DNA of 64,000 nucleotides, from contig NZ_SCMK01000009.1 in NCBI RefSeq assembly GCF_005503355.1, positions 1 through 64,000 on the forward strand, read 5' to 3'. Source of the stretch: Sphingomonas sp. 1F27F7B (lineage in GTDB: Bacteria; Pseudomonadota; Alphaproteobacteria; Sphingomonadales; Sphingomonadaceae). Under the pieces are notes generated by a model. It was not told the origin of the DNA, did no database searches, and saw only the letters and a program-made list of their open reading frames with translations. The stretch's first letter is position 1. Every line of letters starts with the position of its first letter. The position numbers were made by a program, and so were the translations under genes. Below are positions 43,419 to 52,729 of this stretch, in pieces.

Positions 43419-43835
43419 TTATTTGAACACCAGATAGCGGTTGAGCGCGAAGGTAATGACAGGGGTGACGAACACCACCGGGAGCAAGGGCACCCAGGTC
43501 GGCTGGTGCAGCGGCCCGGTGATCACCCAGGTGAAGGCCGCGTTCATCGCCATGCCGACCGATTGCACCGCGACGAACTTGGACTGGGTGCCCATGCCGC
43601 CCTCGGCCTCGTGCCCCTTGAAGCTCCAGCGGCTGTGGAAGACATAGCCGAACACCACAGCGACCAGGAATCCCGCGATCGAGGCGAGCACCGGCGGGAT
43701 CGCATAGGTGGCGAGCGGCCAATAGACCACGGCATAGACGAAGGTCGATCCCAGCCCCACGATGCCGAAGCGCACGAGTTGCCCGAACACCCCATTCGCC
43801 CACATCTCTTCAAATCGCTTGATTACAGCCGTCAC
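43419..43835 (-). CDS. GtrA family membrane protein
   Basis: A 138-residue protein with four membrane helices (VRFGIVGLGSTFVYAVVYWPL, VLASIAGFLVAVVFGYVF, FVAVQSVGMAMNAAF, VPLLPVVFVTPVITFALNRY), RFGIVG and the C-terminal FALNRYLVFK being the GtrA signature. GtrA proteins flip polyprenyl-linked sugars across the inner membrane. I prefer GTG 43835 (MTAVIKRFEEMW); the Met at 43805 would still keep all helices. It is divergent from the GT-C-like gene (61 bp). Confidence 0.9.
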   Translation of the reverse strand: MTAVIKRFEEMWANGVFGQLVRFGIVGLGSTFVYAVVYWPLATYAIPPVLASIAGFLVAVVFGYVFHSRWSFKGHEAEGGMGTQSKFVAVQSVGMAMNAAFTWVITGPLHQPTWVPLLPVVFVTPVITFALNRYLVFK

Positions 43836-43896
43836 AACCGCTTGCCCAAGAACCGCCGGTCGCCCTAATGCGTGGCGCGGAGCGAGGGAAGCGATT

Positions 43897-45801
43897 TTGA
43901 CGCCAGAAGCCAAGGGCGGGTTCCGCCTCGACCGAGAACTGGATCGCCACTGGCTGCGCTGGATGGCGCTCTTCTGGTTCTGCGTGGTCGCCTGGTTCCT
44001 CCACGACCGCCAGGGCAACATCTATTGGCTGCTGCTCGGCGACACCGACGACAATATGCGGCTGATGCAGGTCCGCGCCTGGCTGGCGGGCCAGGGCTGG
44101 TACGATCTCCGGCAATATCGCCTCGATCCGGCGCTGGGCGGGTTCGACATCCACTGGTCGCGCCTCGTCGACTTGCCGATCGCCGGGCTGATCCTCGCCT
44201 TCAAGCCGTTCGTCGGCACCGCCACCGCGGAGAAATGGGCGTGCGGCCTCGCCCCGCTGCTGCCGCTGGCGCCGGCCATGGCGGGGCTCTCGCTCGCCGT
44301 GCGCCGGCTGGTGGCGCCCTGGGCCTGGCCGCTGGCGCTGATCGTCCTGATGGGCTGCGCCTCGACCATGTCGATGTACGCGCCGATGCGGATCGATCAT
44401 CATGGCTGGCAGCTGGCGTTCCTGGCGATGACCGTCGCCGGCCTGGCCGATCCGCGCCGCGCCCGCGGCGGCGCCACCGTCGGCCTGTCCAGCGCCGCCT
44501 CGCTCACCATCGGGCTCGAGATGCTGCCCTACTGCGCGATGGCCGGCGCGATCATCGCCCTGCGCTGGATCTGGGATCGCGACGACGTGCGCCGCATGCA
44601 GGTCTATGGCCTGACGCTCGGCGGCGGCTCGGCGCTCGGCTTCGCGCTCTTCGCCTCGAATGCCAACCAGGCGATGCGCTGCGACGCGCTCACGCCGGTC
44701 TGGCTCAGCGTGATGATCGCGGCCGGCGCGCTGCTGTTCGGACTGTCCCTGGTCAATCCCGCCAATCGCTGGGTCCGCCTCGCCCTCGCCGCGCTGGCGG
44801 GCGGCGCGATCGTCGCCGGCTTCGCGCTGCTGTTCCCGCAATGCCTCGGCCGGCCCGAGCAAGTGTCCGACGAGCTCGCCAACACCTGGCTCAACAATGT
44901 CCGCGAGGCGCGGCCGATCTACAAGCATGCCTTCAAGACGGCCTTCCCGATGGCGGTGCTGCCGGTGATCGGGGTGATCGGCGCGATCTTCGCCACCTGG
45001 CGCGCGCGGCGCGGCGAGGCGCTGGTCGGCTGGGTCGCCGTCGCGCTCTTCACGGCTTTCGCCAGCGCGATGCTGCTGTGGCAAGTGCGTGCCGCACCCG
45101 CCGCCCAGCTGCTGGCGGTGCCGGGGTCGGTGGCGCTGCTGGTGGCGGCGGTGCCCTGGTTCCTCGGCATCCGCGCGCCTTTCGCGCGCTGGATCGGCGA
45201 GATCCCCGCGCGGCTGCTCGGCATTTTCGTCCGGGTGTTTGGCACGGTCTTCGCCTTCCTGCTGCTCTCGGGCCTGTGGGCCGGCCTGGTCGTGCCCTTC
45301 TTCTCCGCCGGCAACGACGCCAGGCCGGGCAAGCCGGCACCGCCCGACAAGATCGCCGCCGCCAACGCCGCCTGCGCGCGCATGAGCAACCTGCGCGTCC
45401 TCGACGACGTGCCCGCCGGGATCGTCTTCACCCATGTCGATCTGGGCCCGCGGCTGATCACCGTCACGCATCACAGCGGCATCGCCGGCCCCTATCATCG
45501 CAACGGCCGCGCGATCCTCGACGTGCACCACGCCTTCACCTGGGCGACGCCGAACTTCCGGCCGATCGCCGCCGCACACAAGGCGCAGTATCTGCTGGTC
45601 TGCCCGAACATGTCCGAGACCACGCTCTATCGCAGCCGGGGCCCGAACGGCTTCTATGCGCAACTGGCCAAGGGAGACGTGCCCAACTGGCTCGAGCCGG
45701 TCACGCTGCGCGAAGTCCAGCCGGGCAAGCCGCTGCCGTTCAAGCTGTGGCGGATCCGCTACGACCTGCCGGATATGGCGGGAGTGCCGGCGACGCGCTG
45801 A
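43897..45801 (+). CDS. Large polytopic membrane protein, probable GT-C-type glycosyltransferase
   Basis: A 634-residue protein with 10-12 predicted membrane helices and a soluble C-terminal region from about residue 500. Right after the first helix comes LLGDTDDNMRLMQVRAWLAG, an acidic loop in the place where GT-C enzymes (STT3, Pmt, ArnT types) keep catalytic acids, followed by GFDIHWSRLVDLPIAGLI. A later MRIDHHGWQ lies in another loop. I read it as the polyprenyl-sugar-using transferase of the locus; this is inference. TTG start at 43897 with AGGGAA before it; no better upstream start exists. Confidence 0.8.
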   Translation: MTPEAKGGFRLDRELDRHWLRWMALFWFCVVAWFLHDRQGNIYWLLLGDTDDNMRLMQVRAWLAGQGWYDLRQYRLDPALGGFDIHWSRLVDLPIAGLILAFKPFVGTATAEKWACGLAPLLPLAPAMAGLSLAVRRLVAPWAWPLALIVLMGCASTMSMYAPMRIDHHGWQLAFLAMTVAGLADPRRARGGATVGLSSAASLTIGLEMLPYCAMAGAIIALRWIWDRDDVRRMQVYGLTLGGGSALGFALFASNANQAMRCDALTPVWLSVMIAAGALLFGLSLVNPANRWVRLALAALAGGAIVAGFALLFPQCLGRPEQVSDELANTWLNNVREARPIYKHAFKTAFPMAVLPVIGVIGAIFATWRARRGEALVGWVAVALFTAFASAMLLWQVRAAPAAQLLAVPGSVALLVAAVPWFLGIRAPFARWIGEIPARLLGIFVRVFGTVFAFLLLSGLWAGLVVPFFSAGNDARPGKPAPPDKIAAANAACARMSNLRVLDDVPAGIVFTHVDLGPRLITVTHHSGIAGPYHRNGRAILDVHHAFTWATPNFRPIAAAHKAQYLLVCPNMSETTLYRSRGPNGFYAQLAKGDVPNWLEPVTLREVQPGKPLPFKLWRIRYDLPDMAGVPATR

Positions 45802-45819
45802 ACGCTTCGCTGGAGCGTG

Positions 45820-46461
45820 CTAGTGGCCGCCGACGGCCCGTCCGGCGACCAGCGCGGCGCTGATCCCATCGATCACGAACTGCACCGCCAGCGCCCCCAG
45901 CAGCACGCCGAGCAGCCGCGACACCACCGCTTCGATCTTCGCCCCGACCACCCGCATCAGCGGGCCGGCGGCGAGCAGCGCCAGCATGGTGAGCAGCAGG
46001 ATCGCAGCCATCGCCGCGAGCACCACGGTGGTGCGCTCGAAGCCGTTGTTCTGCGACATCAGCAGCATCACCGACGCGATCGAGCCCGGCCCGGCGATCA
46101 TCGGCATCGCCATCGGGAAGATCGAGATATCGGTCGGCTCGCTCGCCTTCACTTTCTCGGCCCGGTCCTCGCGCCGCTCCGTGCGCTTCTCGAACACCAT
46201 CTCGAGCGCGATCAGGAACAGCATGATGCCCCCGGCGATCTTGAAGGCGTTCAGACTGATGCCGAGCGCGCGCAGCAGCGCCTCGCCGAACAATGCGAAG
46301 CCGAACAGGATGATCGCCGCGACCACCACCGCGCGCACCGCCATCGCGCGGCGATGCGCCGGGCTCGTCCCCGCGGTCAGCCCGGCGAAGATCGGCGCGC
46401 AGCCGGGAGGATCGATCACCACGAAGAAAGTGATGAAGGCGGAAATGAAGAGTTCGATCAT
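45820..46461 (-). CDS. MarC family membrane protein
   Basis: A 213-residue protein with six membrane helices. FFVVIDPPGCAPIFAGLT (about 11-28) and PMAMPMIAGPGSIASVMLL in the second half are the MarC signatures. Family members are called NAAT transporters after one amino-acid transporter, but most have no known substrate. The start is the Met of MIELFIS; it overlaps the stop of the preceding secreted-protein gene by 4 bp and closes the argB/folD strand group. Confidence 0.93.
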   Translation of the reverse strand: MIELFISAFITFFVVIDPPGCAPIFAGLTAGTSPAHRRAMAVRAVVVAAIILFGFALFGEALLRALGISLNAFKIAGGIMLFLIALEMVFEKRTERREDRAEKVKASEPTDISIFPMAMPMIAGPGSIASVMLLMSQNNGFERTTVVLAAMAAILLLTMLALLAAGPLMRVVGAKIEAVVSRLLGVLLGALAVQFVIDGISAALVAGRAVGGH

Positions 46462-47069
46462 TTGCCCGGCCCGGTGATCCGGTCGTCGACCACCTGGACC
46501 ATGGCCTTGCCGTCCCAGATCCAGGCGACGAACTGGCGCGCGCCGCTCGACGATACATGCCAATGCCAGGCGAGCGTCCCGTCAGCCGAGGCGCCGCTCT
46601 CGCTCGGCCCTTCGCGATAGCCGAACCGCGGCGGCTGCACGGCCTTTCCCGTGCAGGAAGCGCGGCGCAGCCTCGGCTCGGCGGGGCGTTCCCGCGGAGT
46701 CTCGAGCACTTCGCCTCCGTCGATGGTCCACTTCCAGCCGCCCTCGGCCTCGAGGCGCCACACGGTACTGAAAAAGCCGACCCTTCCCTCGGGCAGCTTC
46801 CACCCGCCGGTGTTCACCGCAGACTTGCCGTCGCACGAAACCCAGCTTTCGGTCGGCCACCATTCGATCGACCGGGGCGGGTCCTTGCGATCCTTGAGCC
46901 ATTGCCGTGCCTGCACCGGCTGCGGCACGAACATCGTCGCATCCTCGGCCGCGAACGCGCGGAACGCCGTCCACTGGCCCCTGGCCTGCGCCGCGGCGTT
47001 GAACGCGCGCTCGGCATCGACCGCGCTCTGGGGCGCGGCGGCCTGCAGGACCAGGGCGGCCAGGATCAT
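46458..47069 (-). CDS. Secreted protein of unknown function (NTF2-like possible)
   Basis: A 203-residue protein with a short hydrophobic N-terminus ([16 protein letters not shown], likely a signal peptide) and [31 protein letters not shown], a pattern seen in secreted SnoaL/DUF4440-like proteins, then SVWRL-like [20 protein letters not shown]. One Cys pair (SCDGK, ASCTGKA) could form a disulfide. ATGA overlap with folD before it and with marC after it shows translational coupling. Confidence 0.78.
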   Translation of the reverse strand: MILAALVLQAAAPQSAVDAERAFNAAAQARGQWTAFRAFAAEDATMFVPQPVQARQWLKDRKDPPRSIEWWPTESWVSCDGKSAVNTGGWKLPEGRVGFFSTVWRLEAEGGWKWTIDGGEVLETPRERPAEPRLRRASCTGKAVQPPRFGYREGPSESGASADGTLAWHWHVSSSGARQFVAWIWDGKAMVQVVDDRITGPGK

Positions 47070-47941
47070 ATCGCCCCCTTGTCCAGCGGCACCCCCGCGG
47101 CACGGTGCGCGGCGACCAGAGTATTGCGGAGCAGGCAGGCGATCGTCATCGGCCCGACCCCGCCCGGCACCGGCGTGATCGCGCCGGCCACGCTCGCCGC
47201 GCTGTCGAAATCGACGTCGCCGACAAGGCCCTCGTCGGTCCGGTTGATGCCCACGTCGATCACCGTCGCGCCCGGCTTCAGCCACTCGCCCTTGACGAAA
47301 TGCGCACGGCCCACCGCAGCCACCACGATGTCGGCATGCTTCAGATAATGCGGCAGGTTGCGCGTCTTCGAATGGACGAGCGTCACCGTCGCGCTGGCCC
47401 GGGTCAGCAGCGCCGCCATCGGCTTGCCGACGATGTTCGAGCGGCCGATCACCACGGCGTCGAGCCCGGAGAGATCGCCCAGCCGGTCCTCGAGCAGCAT
47501 CAGGCAGCCGAGCGGCGTGCAGGGAACGAAGCCATGGAGACCGGTGGCGAGACGCCCGGCATTGACCGGGTGGAAGCCGTCGACGTCCTTGTCCGGATCG
47601 ATCCGGGTGAGCACCGCCTGCTCGTCGATGTGATCGGGCAGCGGCAGCTGAACGAGGATGCCGTCCACTTCGGGATCGGCGTTGAGCTTGTCGACCAGCG
47701 CGATCAGCGTTGCCTGGGTGGTATCGGCGCCGAGCTTGTGCTCGAAGCTCTCCATGCCCGCCTCGCGCGTCTGCTTGCCCTTGGAACGGACATAGACGGC
47801 GGACGCCGGATCCTCGCCGACCAGCACCACGGCGAGCCCGGGCGCGCGGCCGGCCTTCTCGCGAAATGCGGGAACCAGTTCCGCCACGCGGGCGCGCAGG
47901 CCAGCGGCGAACGCCTTGCCGTCGATGATCTCAGCCGTCAT
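47066..47941 (-). CDS. folD: Methylenetetrahydrofolate dehydrogenase/cyclohydrolase
   Basis: Bifunctional one-carbon enzyme, converting methylene-THF to formyl-THF in the cytosol with NADP+. The 291-residue protein has [15 protein letters not shown] (catalytic Lys in the YVxxK segment, near 52), [13 protein letters not shown] (near 94-106), [16 protein letters not shown] (near 165-180) and the end signature [15 protein letters not shown]. Start is the Met of MTAEIIDGK, 11 bp inside the upstream YggU-like gene. Confidence 0.96.
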   Translation of the reverse strand: MTAEIIDGKAFAAGLRARVAELVPAFREKAGRAPGLAVVLVGEDPASAVYVRSKGKQTREAGMESFEHKLGADTTQATLIALVDKLNADPEVDGILVQLPLPDHIDEQAVLTRIDPDKDVDGFHPVNAGRLATGLHGFVPCTPLGCLMLLEDRLGDLSGLDAVVIGRSNIVGKPMAALLTRASATVTLVHSKTRNLPHYLKHADIVVAAVGRAHFVKGEWLKPGATVIDVGINRTDEGLVGDVDFDSAASVAGAITPVPGGVGPMTIACLLRNTLVAAHRAAGVPLDKGAI

Positions 47942-48239
47942 GCGCCCCGCCATAGAGCCTGCGCGCGATATCTTCCAGCGTCGCGGGATCGCCTTCCACA
48001 CGAAGCCGCTTCAGCCGCGCCGCATCGCCGGCGATCAGCGTCACGGCGCGCTTCGGAACGCCGAAGGCCCCGGCCACCAGCGGCACCAGCGCGGCATTGG
48101 CCGCGCCGTCCACCGGCGGTGCGGCGAGCCGGGCCGCGAAGTGCGCATCGGTACCCGCCGCGAACGCCTCACGCGATGCGCGCGGCGTCACCCTGACGGC
48201 GATCTCGATCCCGGTCGCCACGCGCCGCCAGGCCGGCAT
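47931..48239 (-). CDS. DUF167 (YggU) family protein
   Basis: A 102-residue protein with [12 protein letters not shown] (15-26), [18 protein letters not shown] and [16 protein letters not shown], the three strands/loops of the DUF167 fold. Function unknown; it is very often next to yggT, as here (7 bp). It overlaps folD by 11 bp. Confidence 0.92.
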   Translation of the reverse strand: MPAWRRVATGIEIAVRVTPRASREAFAAGTDAHFAARLAAPPVDGAANAALVPLVAGAFGVPKRAVTLIAGDAARLKRLRVEGDPATLEDIARRLYGGAHDG

Positions 48240-48246
48240 CCCTGCC

Positions 48247-48543
48247 TCAATAGGCAGTGGAGGCCAGCTGCGCGGCGAGCGTCGGCAGGACGAAGTTGTT
48301 GAGGATGTAGATGATCAGCAGCGCCACCAGCGGGCTCAGGTCGAGCGCGCCGAAATCGGGCAGGATCTTCCGGATCGGGCGATAGATCGGCCGCGTGATC
48401 ACCTCGAGCGCCTGCCAGACCGAACGGACGAACTCGTTGTAGAGGTTGATCACGTTGAAGACGATCAGCCACGACAGGATCGCCTGGACGACGATGACGA
48501 TGCTCAACGCCGACAGCAGGAAGCCGATGATGTCGAGGATCAT
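48247..48543 (-). CDS. YggT family membrane protein
   Basis: A 98-residue protein with two membrane helix regions separated by a conserved loop: ILSWLIVFNVINLYNEFVRS and ITRPIYRPIRKILPDFGALDLSPLVALL. The family is linked to cell-envelope and division functions in a few bacteria and to osmotic tolerance in others. The Met at 48543 gives the usual length; GTG 48588 would add 15 residues, and neither has a clear ribosome site. Confidence 0.9.
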   Translation of the reverse strand: MILDIIGFLLSALSIVIVVQAILSWLIVFNVINLYNEFVRSVWQALEVITRPIYRPIRKILPDFGALDLSPLVALLIIYILNNFVLPTLAAQLASTAY

Positions 48544-48669
48544 GAGTAGGAAGGGGATCAATGCGCTCTCCGAGGTCTCTTGCGACACAGATTAGGGAAT
48601 GCGGTGCCCGGCAACAACCCCGGCGCTGCGCCGGATCGCATTCCTCGCGGAAGCCGCCGTCTCCGGAAG

Positions 48670-48933
48670 CTACACCAATCCCCGGGGCGGCTGGCCGGGC
48701 AGATGCCCGGAACGCATCACCGCAATTGCCTCGATTATCCGCCGCGCGAGATCGGTTGCCGTATCCTGATGGCGATATTCCAGCGCCACGAGCGTTTCCT
48801 CCACGACGTCATCGACCTCGCCGCCGCTCAGCACGCCCTTTTTCTCCAGGGCGTTCATCAGCGACTTCACCAGGGTGAACGCACTGAGGGCCAAGGCCCT
48901 GTTCTCGTCCTCGAAGTGGCTGCGCTCGCTCAT
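48670..48933 (-). CDS. Small helical protein, unknown function
   Basis: An 87-residue charged protein predicted all-helical (FEDENRALALSAFTLVKSLMNALEKKGVL, then VVEETLVALEYRHQDTATDLARRI). No signal or membrane helix. GAGGAAG stands before the ATG. It lies between argB and yggT on the same strand. I do not recognise a family. Confidence 0.72.
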   Translation of the reverse strand: MSERSHFEDENRALALSAFTLVKSLMNALEKKGVLSGGEVDDVVEETLVALEYRHQDTATDLARRIIEAIAVMRSGHLPGQPPRGLV

Positions 48934-49063
48934 TTCACTTCCTCGCTAGCAAAGGGACTCGCCCGCGGGCCGGCGCGGACCCGGGATCCGAGCCGGTCCA
49001 GGCCGCGGCGAAACGCACGCGGCCGATACTTGCCGATCCCGGCGCAGAAACCGCGCCGTCGGA

Positions 49064-49960
49064 TCAGGCGTGGACGAGCGTGCCCGCGCCGCGCCGCGTG
49101 AAGATCTCGAGCAGCATCGCATGCGGCACCCGGCCGTCAAGGATCACCGCCGCATCGACGCCCTGCTCGACGGCGTTCACGCACGTCTCGACCTTCGGGA
49201 TCATGCCGCCCTTGATCGTGCCGTCGGCCTTGAGCGCAGCGATGCGCGCCGGATCGAGGTCGGTCATCAGCTCGCCCGCCTTGTCGAGCACGCCGGCCAC
49301 GTCGGTGAGCAGGAAGAAGCGCGACGCGCCGCACGCGCTGGCGATCGCGCCCGCCATGGTGTCGGCATTGATATTGTAGGTGTGACCGTCCGCGCCCAGC
49401 GCGATCGGGGCGACCACCGGAATGAAGCCCTGCGCCGCCAGCGAATGGAGGATCGCCGGATTGACGCCCACCGGCTCGCCCACAAAGCCCAGGTCGACAT
49501 GCCGCTCGATGCCCTGGAGCGGATCGGCTTCGCGCCCGGTCACCTTCTCGGCAGTGACGAGGCCGGCATCCTTGCCCGAGATCCCGACCGCGCGGCCGCC
49601 CGCGGCACCGATCCAGCTCACAATCTCCTTGTTGATCGATCCGGCCAGGACCATCTCGGCGATCTTCGCGGTTTCGGAATCGGTCACCCGGAGCCCGCCG
49701 ACGAAGTTCGATTCGACGCCCAGCCGCTTGAGCATCGCGCCGATCTGCGGGCCGCCACCATGGACGACGATCGGATTGATGCCCACTGCCTTCAGCAACA
49801 CCACGTCCTCGGCGAAATCGCGCTGCAGCTCGGGATCGCCCATGGCATGGCCGCCATATTTCACGACGAAGGTCGCGCCGGCATAGCGCTGCAGATAGGG
49901 CAGCGCCTCGACGAGCGTTTCGGCCTTGGCGAGCAGCACGGGTTCGGGGGCGTTGGTCAT
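49064..49960 (-). CDS. argB: Acetylglutamate kinase
   Basis: Second step of arginine synthesis: phosphorylates N-acetylglutamate. The 298-residue protein shows [12 protein letters not shown] (32-43, Lys and Gly-rich phosphate loop), [13 protein letters not shown] (61-73), [20 protein letters not shown] and the nucleotide region [15 protein letters not shown]. The N-terminal extension ([14 protein letters not shown]) resembles the arginine-inhibited hexameric type, so feedback inhibition by arginine is probable. Confidence 0.97.
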   Translation of the reverse strand: MTNAPEPVLLAKAETLVEALPYLQRYAGATFVVKYGGHAMGDPELQRDFAEDVVLLKAVGINPIVVHGGGPQIGAMLKRLGVESNFVGGLRVTDSETAKIAEMVLAGSINKEIVSWIGAAGGRAVGISGKDAGLVTAEKVTGREADPLQGIERHVDLGFVGEPVGVNPAILHSLAAQGFIPVVAPIALGADGHTYNINADTMAGAIASACGASRFFLLTDVAGVLDKAGELMTDLDPARIAALKADGTIKGGMIPKVETCVNAVEQGVDAAVILDGRVPHAMLLEIFTRRGAGTLVHA

Positions 49961-50003
49961 GCGCGGCCCATAGGGCCGGCGAGCCCGCCCCGCAACTTGT
50001 CGC

Positions 50004-51014
50004 TCAGCGGAACACGGGCTCGGCGCGCCAGACCGTGAGCCAGTTGGTCGAGCCGCGGCATTCGTCCATCATCCGCATCTCGATCAGCCGGAAGCGGGTC
50101 CCGTCCCACACATAGCGGGCGCCGAGGCCGCAATCGCCGACGCCGCGACCCTTATAGTAGCTGGAGAGCACGCCCTTGTCCCAGCCGGCATTGACCAGCG
50201 CATTGCCCTCGCCCTCGCCCGAGGAAAGGTCGAAGCCGGCCTCGACCGCCTTGCCGCCCGTGAGGATGAAGGCCAGGCTGTTGTAATTATAGGCGCCGGC
50301 ACCGCAGGGAATCAGCACCAGCGTCTTGCCGCCGCCCAGCGCATGAACCTGGGTCTCGGGCCGGCTCTCCGTGCCTTCATACCAGTCGTTGCAGCCGCCC
50401 TGCTGTTCGAGGCTGGCACGCAGGGCGGGCGGGAGCGCCGCCGCCGCGCCCGCGGGACGGAGGGCGGCGATGCGCGGCGGGCCGGCGGCTCCCGGAACGG
50501 TGCTCACTGCCTTGGCGCCCGTGGCCACCACCGCGGTGACGGTGCCGGCGCGGCCCTGATCGGCATCGATGTGGCGGAGCGCCGCCGAGGAGCCGGCAAG
50601 CGAGATGCGCGCCACGAGCTTGCCCGAGGCGTCGGCGAGGATGAGCTGCTTGCCGTTCGCCATCGCGGCGGCCAGCCGAGCGGAGTCCGCCGCGGCCAGC
50701 GTCACCGTGTCGCCCGCCGCATTGGCCGGGACGCTTGCCACCGGCACATCGTCAACGCGCACCGATACGCGGCCCTTCACGGTGTTGGCCGGATAGAGTT
50801 CGACGGCGAAGCCCCCTTCGGGCCCGGCCGCTCGGGTCAGCGACGCGGTCGCCTGATAGTCGGCGTCGGCATCGGACGGGCCGTCGGGCGGATAGAGCGA
50901 GGTCATCTCGCAGCGATGGGTGTTGTCGCAGGCCACGGCCCAGTCGCCATAGAGCTTGAGGGCACCGGGTTGCGGATCGTCGGCAAGGGCGGCGAGGAGC
51001 GCGAGCATCAGCAT
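50004..51014 (-). CDS. DUF1176 family secreted protein
   Basis: A 336-residue exported protein (hydrophobic [11 protein letters not shown] at the start). [25 protein letters not shown] opens the DUF1176 domain; two further Cys pairs occur ([37 protein letters not shown]), all likely disulfides. The family is periplasmic with no assigned function. The first Met of MLML is used because the upstream frame (to 51122) overlaps the divergent dehydrogenase gene and is not conserved-looking. Confidence 0.88.
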   Translation of the reverse strand: MLMLALLAALADDPQPGALKLYGDWAVACDNTHRCEMTSLYPPDGPSDADADYQATASLTRAAGPEGGFAVELYPANTVKGRVSVRVDDVPVASVPANAAGDTVTLAAADSARLAAAMANGKQLILADASGKLVARISLAGSSAALRHIDADQGRAGTVTAVVATGAKAVSTVPGAAGPPRIAALRPAGAAAALPPALRASLEQQGGCNDWYEGTESRPETQVHALGGGKTLVLIPCGAGAYNYNSLAFILTGGKAVEAGFDLSSGEGEGNALVNAGWDKGVLSSYYKGRGVGDCGLGARYVWDGTRFRLIEMRMMDECRGSTNWLTVWRAEPVFR

Positions 51015-51075
51015 GGCGGGCAGCCTAGCCGATTCGCCAATCTCCCGGTAGGAGCGAGCGACGAAGGAGATTGAG

Positions 51076-51945
51076 ATGAAGACGGTTGGCGTGATCGGTG
51101 CGGGGCAGATGGGCGCGGGCATCGCGCAGGTTTCGGCGCAGGCGGGCTATGCCGTGCTGCTGTCGGACGTCGATCAGGCGCGGGCCGAGGCCGGCAAGGC
51201 CGGCATCGCGAAGCAACTCGCCCGCGCAGTCGAGAAGGAGAAGATCGCCGCCGCCGATGCCGAGGCCGCGCTCGGCCGGATTGCCTGTGTCGGCGGCACC
51301 GATGCCTTCGCCCCCTGCGACCTGGTCATCGAAGCCGCGACCGAACGGGAAGCGATCAAGCGCCAGATCTTCGAGAATGTCGGCAAGGTGCTGGGCCCGC
51401 AGGCGATCCTGGCGAGCAACACTTCGTCGATCCCGATCACGCGCCTTGCCCAGGCAGCGCCCGACGCCGGCCGGTTCATGGGCGTGCATTTCTTCAATCC
51501 GGTGCCGGTGATGGGCCTGATCGAGCTGATCCGCGGTCTCGCCACCTCGGACGCGACGGTGGCGGCGGTCGAATCCTTCGGCCAGTCGCTCGGCAAGCGG
51601 ATCGTCCATGCCAACGACGCCCCCGGCTTCATCGTCAACCGGGTGCTGATGCCGATGCTCAACGAAGCCTGTTTCGCGCTGGGCGAAGGCGTGGCGACGA
51701 TCCCGGACATCGATGCCGCCTGCCAGCTCGGCCTCAACCATCCGATGGGCCCGTTCACCCTGGCCGACTTCATCGGGCTCGACACCTGTCTCGAGATCAC
51801 CCGGGTGCTGTTCGAGGGGACGGGCGATCCCAAGTTCCGCCCGGCGCCCCTGCTGGTGAAATATGTCGAAGCCGGCTGGTATGGCCGCAAGACCAGGCGC
51901 GGCTTCTACGACTATTCGGGCGCGGAGCCGGTGCCGACGCGCTAG
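51076..51945 (+). CDS. hbd: 3-hydroxybutyryl-CoA dehydrogenase
   Basis: A 289-residue NAD-dependent (S)-3-hydroxyacyl-CoA dehydrogenase: [16 protein letters not shown] (4-19) binds [27 protein letters not shown] (catalytic His near 137 and the family signature), [16 protein letters not shown] and the C-terminal [11 protein letters not shown]. It makes or consumes acetoacetyl-CoA with opposite stereochemistry to PhbB. A Shine-Dalgarno GAAGGAG precedes ATG. The stop TAG lies in the CTAG that begins element D. Confidence 0.94.
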   Translation: MKTVGVIGAGQMGAGIAQVSAQAGYAVLLSDVDQARAEAGKAGIAKQLARAVEKEKIAAADAEAALGRIACVGGTDAFAPCDLVIEAATEREAIKRQIFENVGKVLGPQAILASNTSSIPITRLAQAAPDAGRFMGVHFFNPVPVMGLIELIRGLATSDATVAAVESFGQSLGKRIVHANDAPGFIVNRVLMPMLNEACFALGEGVATIPDIDAACQLGLNHPMGPFTLADFIGLDTCLEITRVLFEGTGDPKFRPAPLLVKYVEAGWYGRKTRRGFYDYSGAEPVPTR

Positions 51946-52142
51946 GTTGAGAACCCAAACAAGTATCTGATTTTCCGTCGTCATCCCCGCGCAGGCGGGG
52001 ATCCAGGGCCAGGCGCGGAACGGGTGTGGCGAGTCCTGTCCTTTCCGGACGGCGTTCGCGCGGTGGCGCCGATATCCCGCATTACCCTGGATCCCCGCCT
52101 GCGCGGGGATGACGATTGAGGGAATATGAGTCCCCAACCTAG
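51942..52142. mobile_element. Copy D of the CTAG-bounded palindromic element (201 bp), between convergent stops
   Basis: Begins CTAGGTTGAGAACCC and ends GAGTCCCCAACCTAG; the first and last eight bases are inverted repeats. Two REP-like arms (TCGTCATCCCCGCGCAGG.. and ..GGGGATGACGA) enclose an 86-bp centre. The left CTAG contains the stop of the dehydrogenase gene, the right CTAG contains the stop of the PilZ gene on the minus strand. GCCGACGC (51933-51940) and GCGTCGGC (52143-52150) outside the element are complementary, as if an earlier stem had been split. Confidence 0.9.
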
Positions 52143-52729
52143 GCGTCGGCTCCGGCCAGTTCGCTCTGGCGGTCGAGCGCCCATCTGGCGAGCGTGTCGA
52201 AGGGGATCGCGACGAGGAAGCCGATCCCCGCCCGGCCGTCATGCGCCCAGCGCACCACGCCGCGGCGCGGCTCGAGGCCATGGACACCCACCGTCACCGC
52301 ATCGCCCTCGCGCAGGAAATCGGCCTCGACCTTCACCCCGCCCTGCGACACGTCGACCAGCGTGACGCTCACCCGCATGCCCTCGGCCACCAGGCTCACC
52401 GGGCAGGTGATGCGCAGCCGCGGCATGCGCTGGGTGAGCCCCGGCTCGCCCTGTACCGGCGCATGGAGCACTTCGAGCACGTCGATCCGCTCGTCGAACT
52501 GCACGCCGATCATCCCGTCCGCCGACCAGGCGATGCGCCCCGATATCGCGCTGCCCGAACGGATCTCCACGGTTACCGGCTCGTCGGGCGGCAGGCTGGT
52601 ATGGAGCTTGCCCATCAGGCCGCCGGGCGAAATGTTGCGGATAAGGCAGAGCGCCTCATAGCCGCCCCATCGCAGCATCGCGGACCGATAGACGGAGATT
52701 TTCGAGCGATCGTCGATTCGACGTTCCAT
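52139..52729 (-). CDS. Tandem PilZ domain protein
   Basis: A 196-residue cytoplasmic protein with two PilZ-like halves: residues 1-95 (ERRIDDRSKISVYRSAMLRW, NISPGGLMGKL) and 100-190 (RMPRLRITCPVSLVAEG, LVDVSQGGVKVEADF). PilZ domains bind cyclic di-GMP through RxxxR and DxSxxG; the second half has R-M-P-R and D-V-S-Q-G-G, the first has RR-D-D-R and N-I-S-P-G-G, with Asn in the Asp place. It may bind c-di-GMP or have one degenerate half. The start MERR is favoured; 130 upstream in-frame residues are not protein-like. Confidence 0.85.
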   Translation of the reverse strand: MERRIDDRSKISVYRSAMLRWGGYEALCLIRNISPGGLMGKLHTSLPPDEPVTVEIRSGSAISGRIAWSADGMIGVQFDERIDVLEVLHAPVQGEPGLTQRMPRLRITCPVSLVAEGMRVSVTLVDVSQGGVKVEADFLREGDAVTVGVHGLEPRRGVVRWAHDGRAGIGFLVAIPFDTLARWALDRQSELAGADA

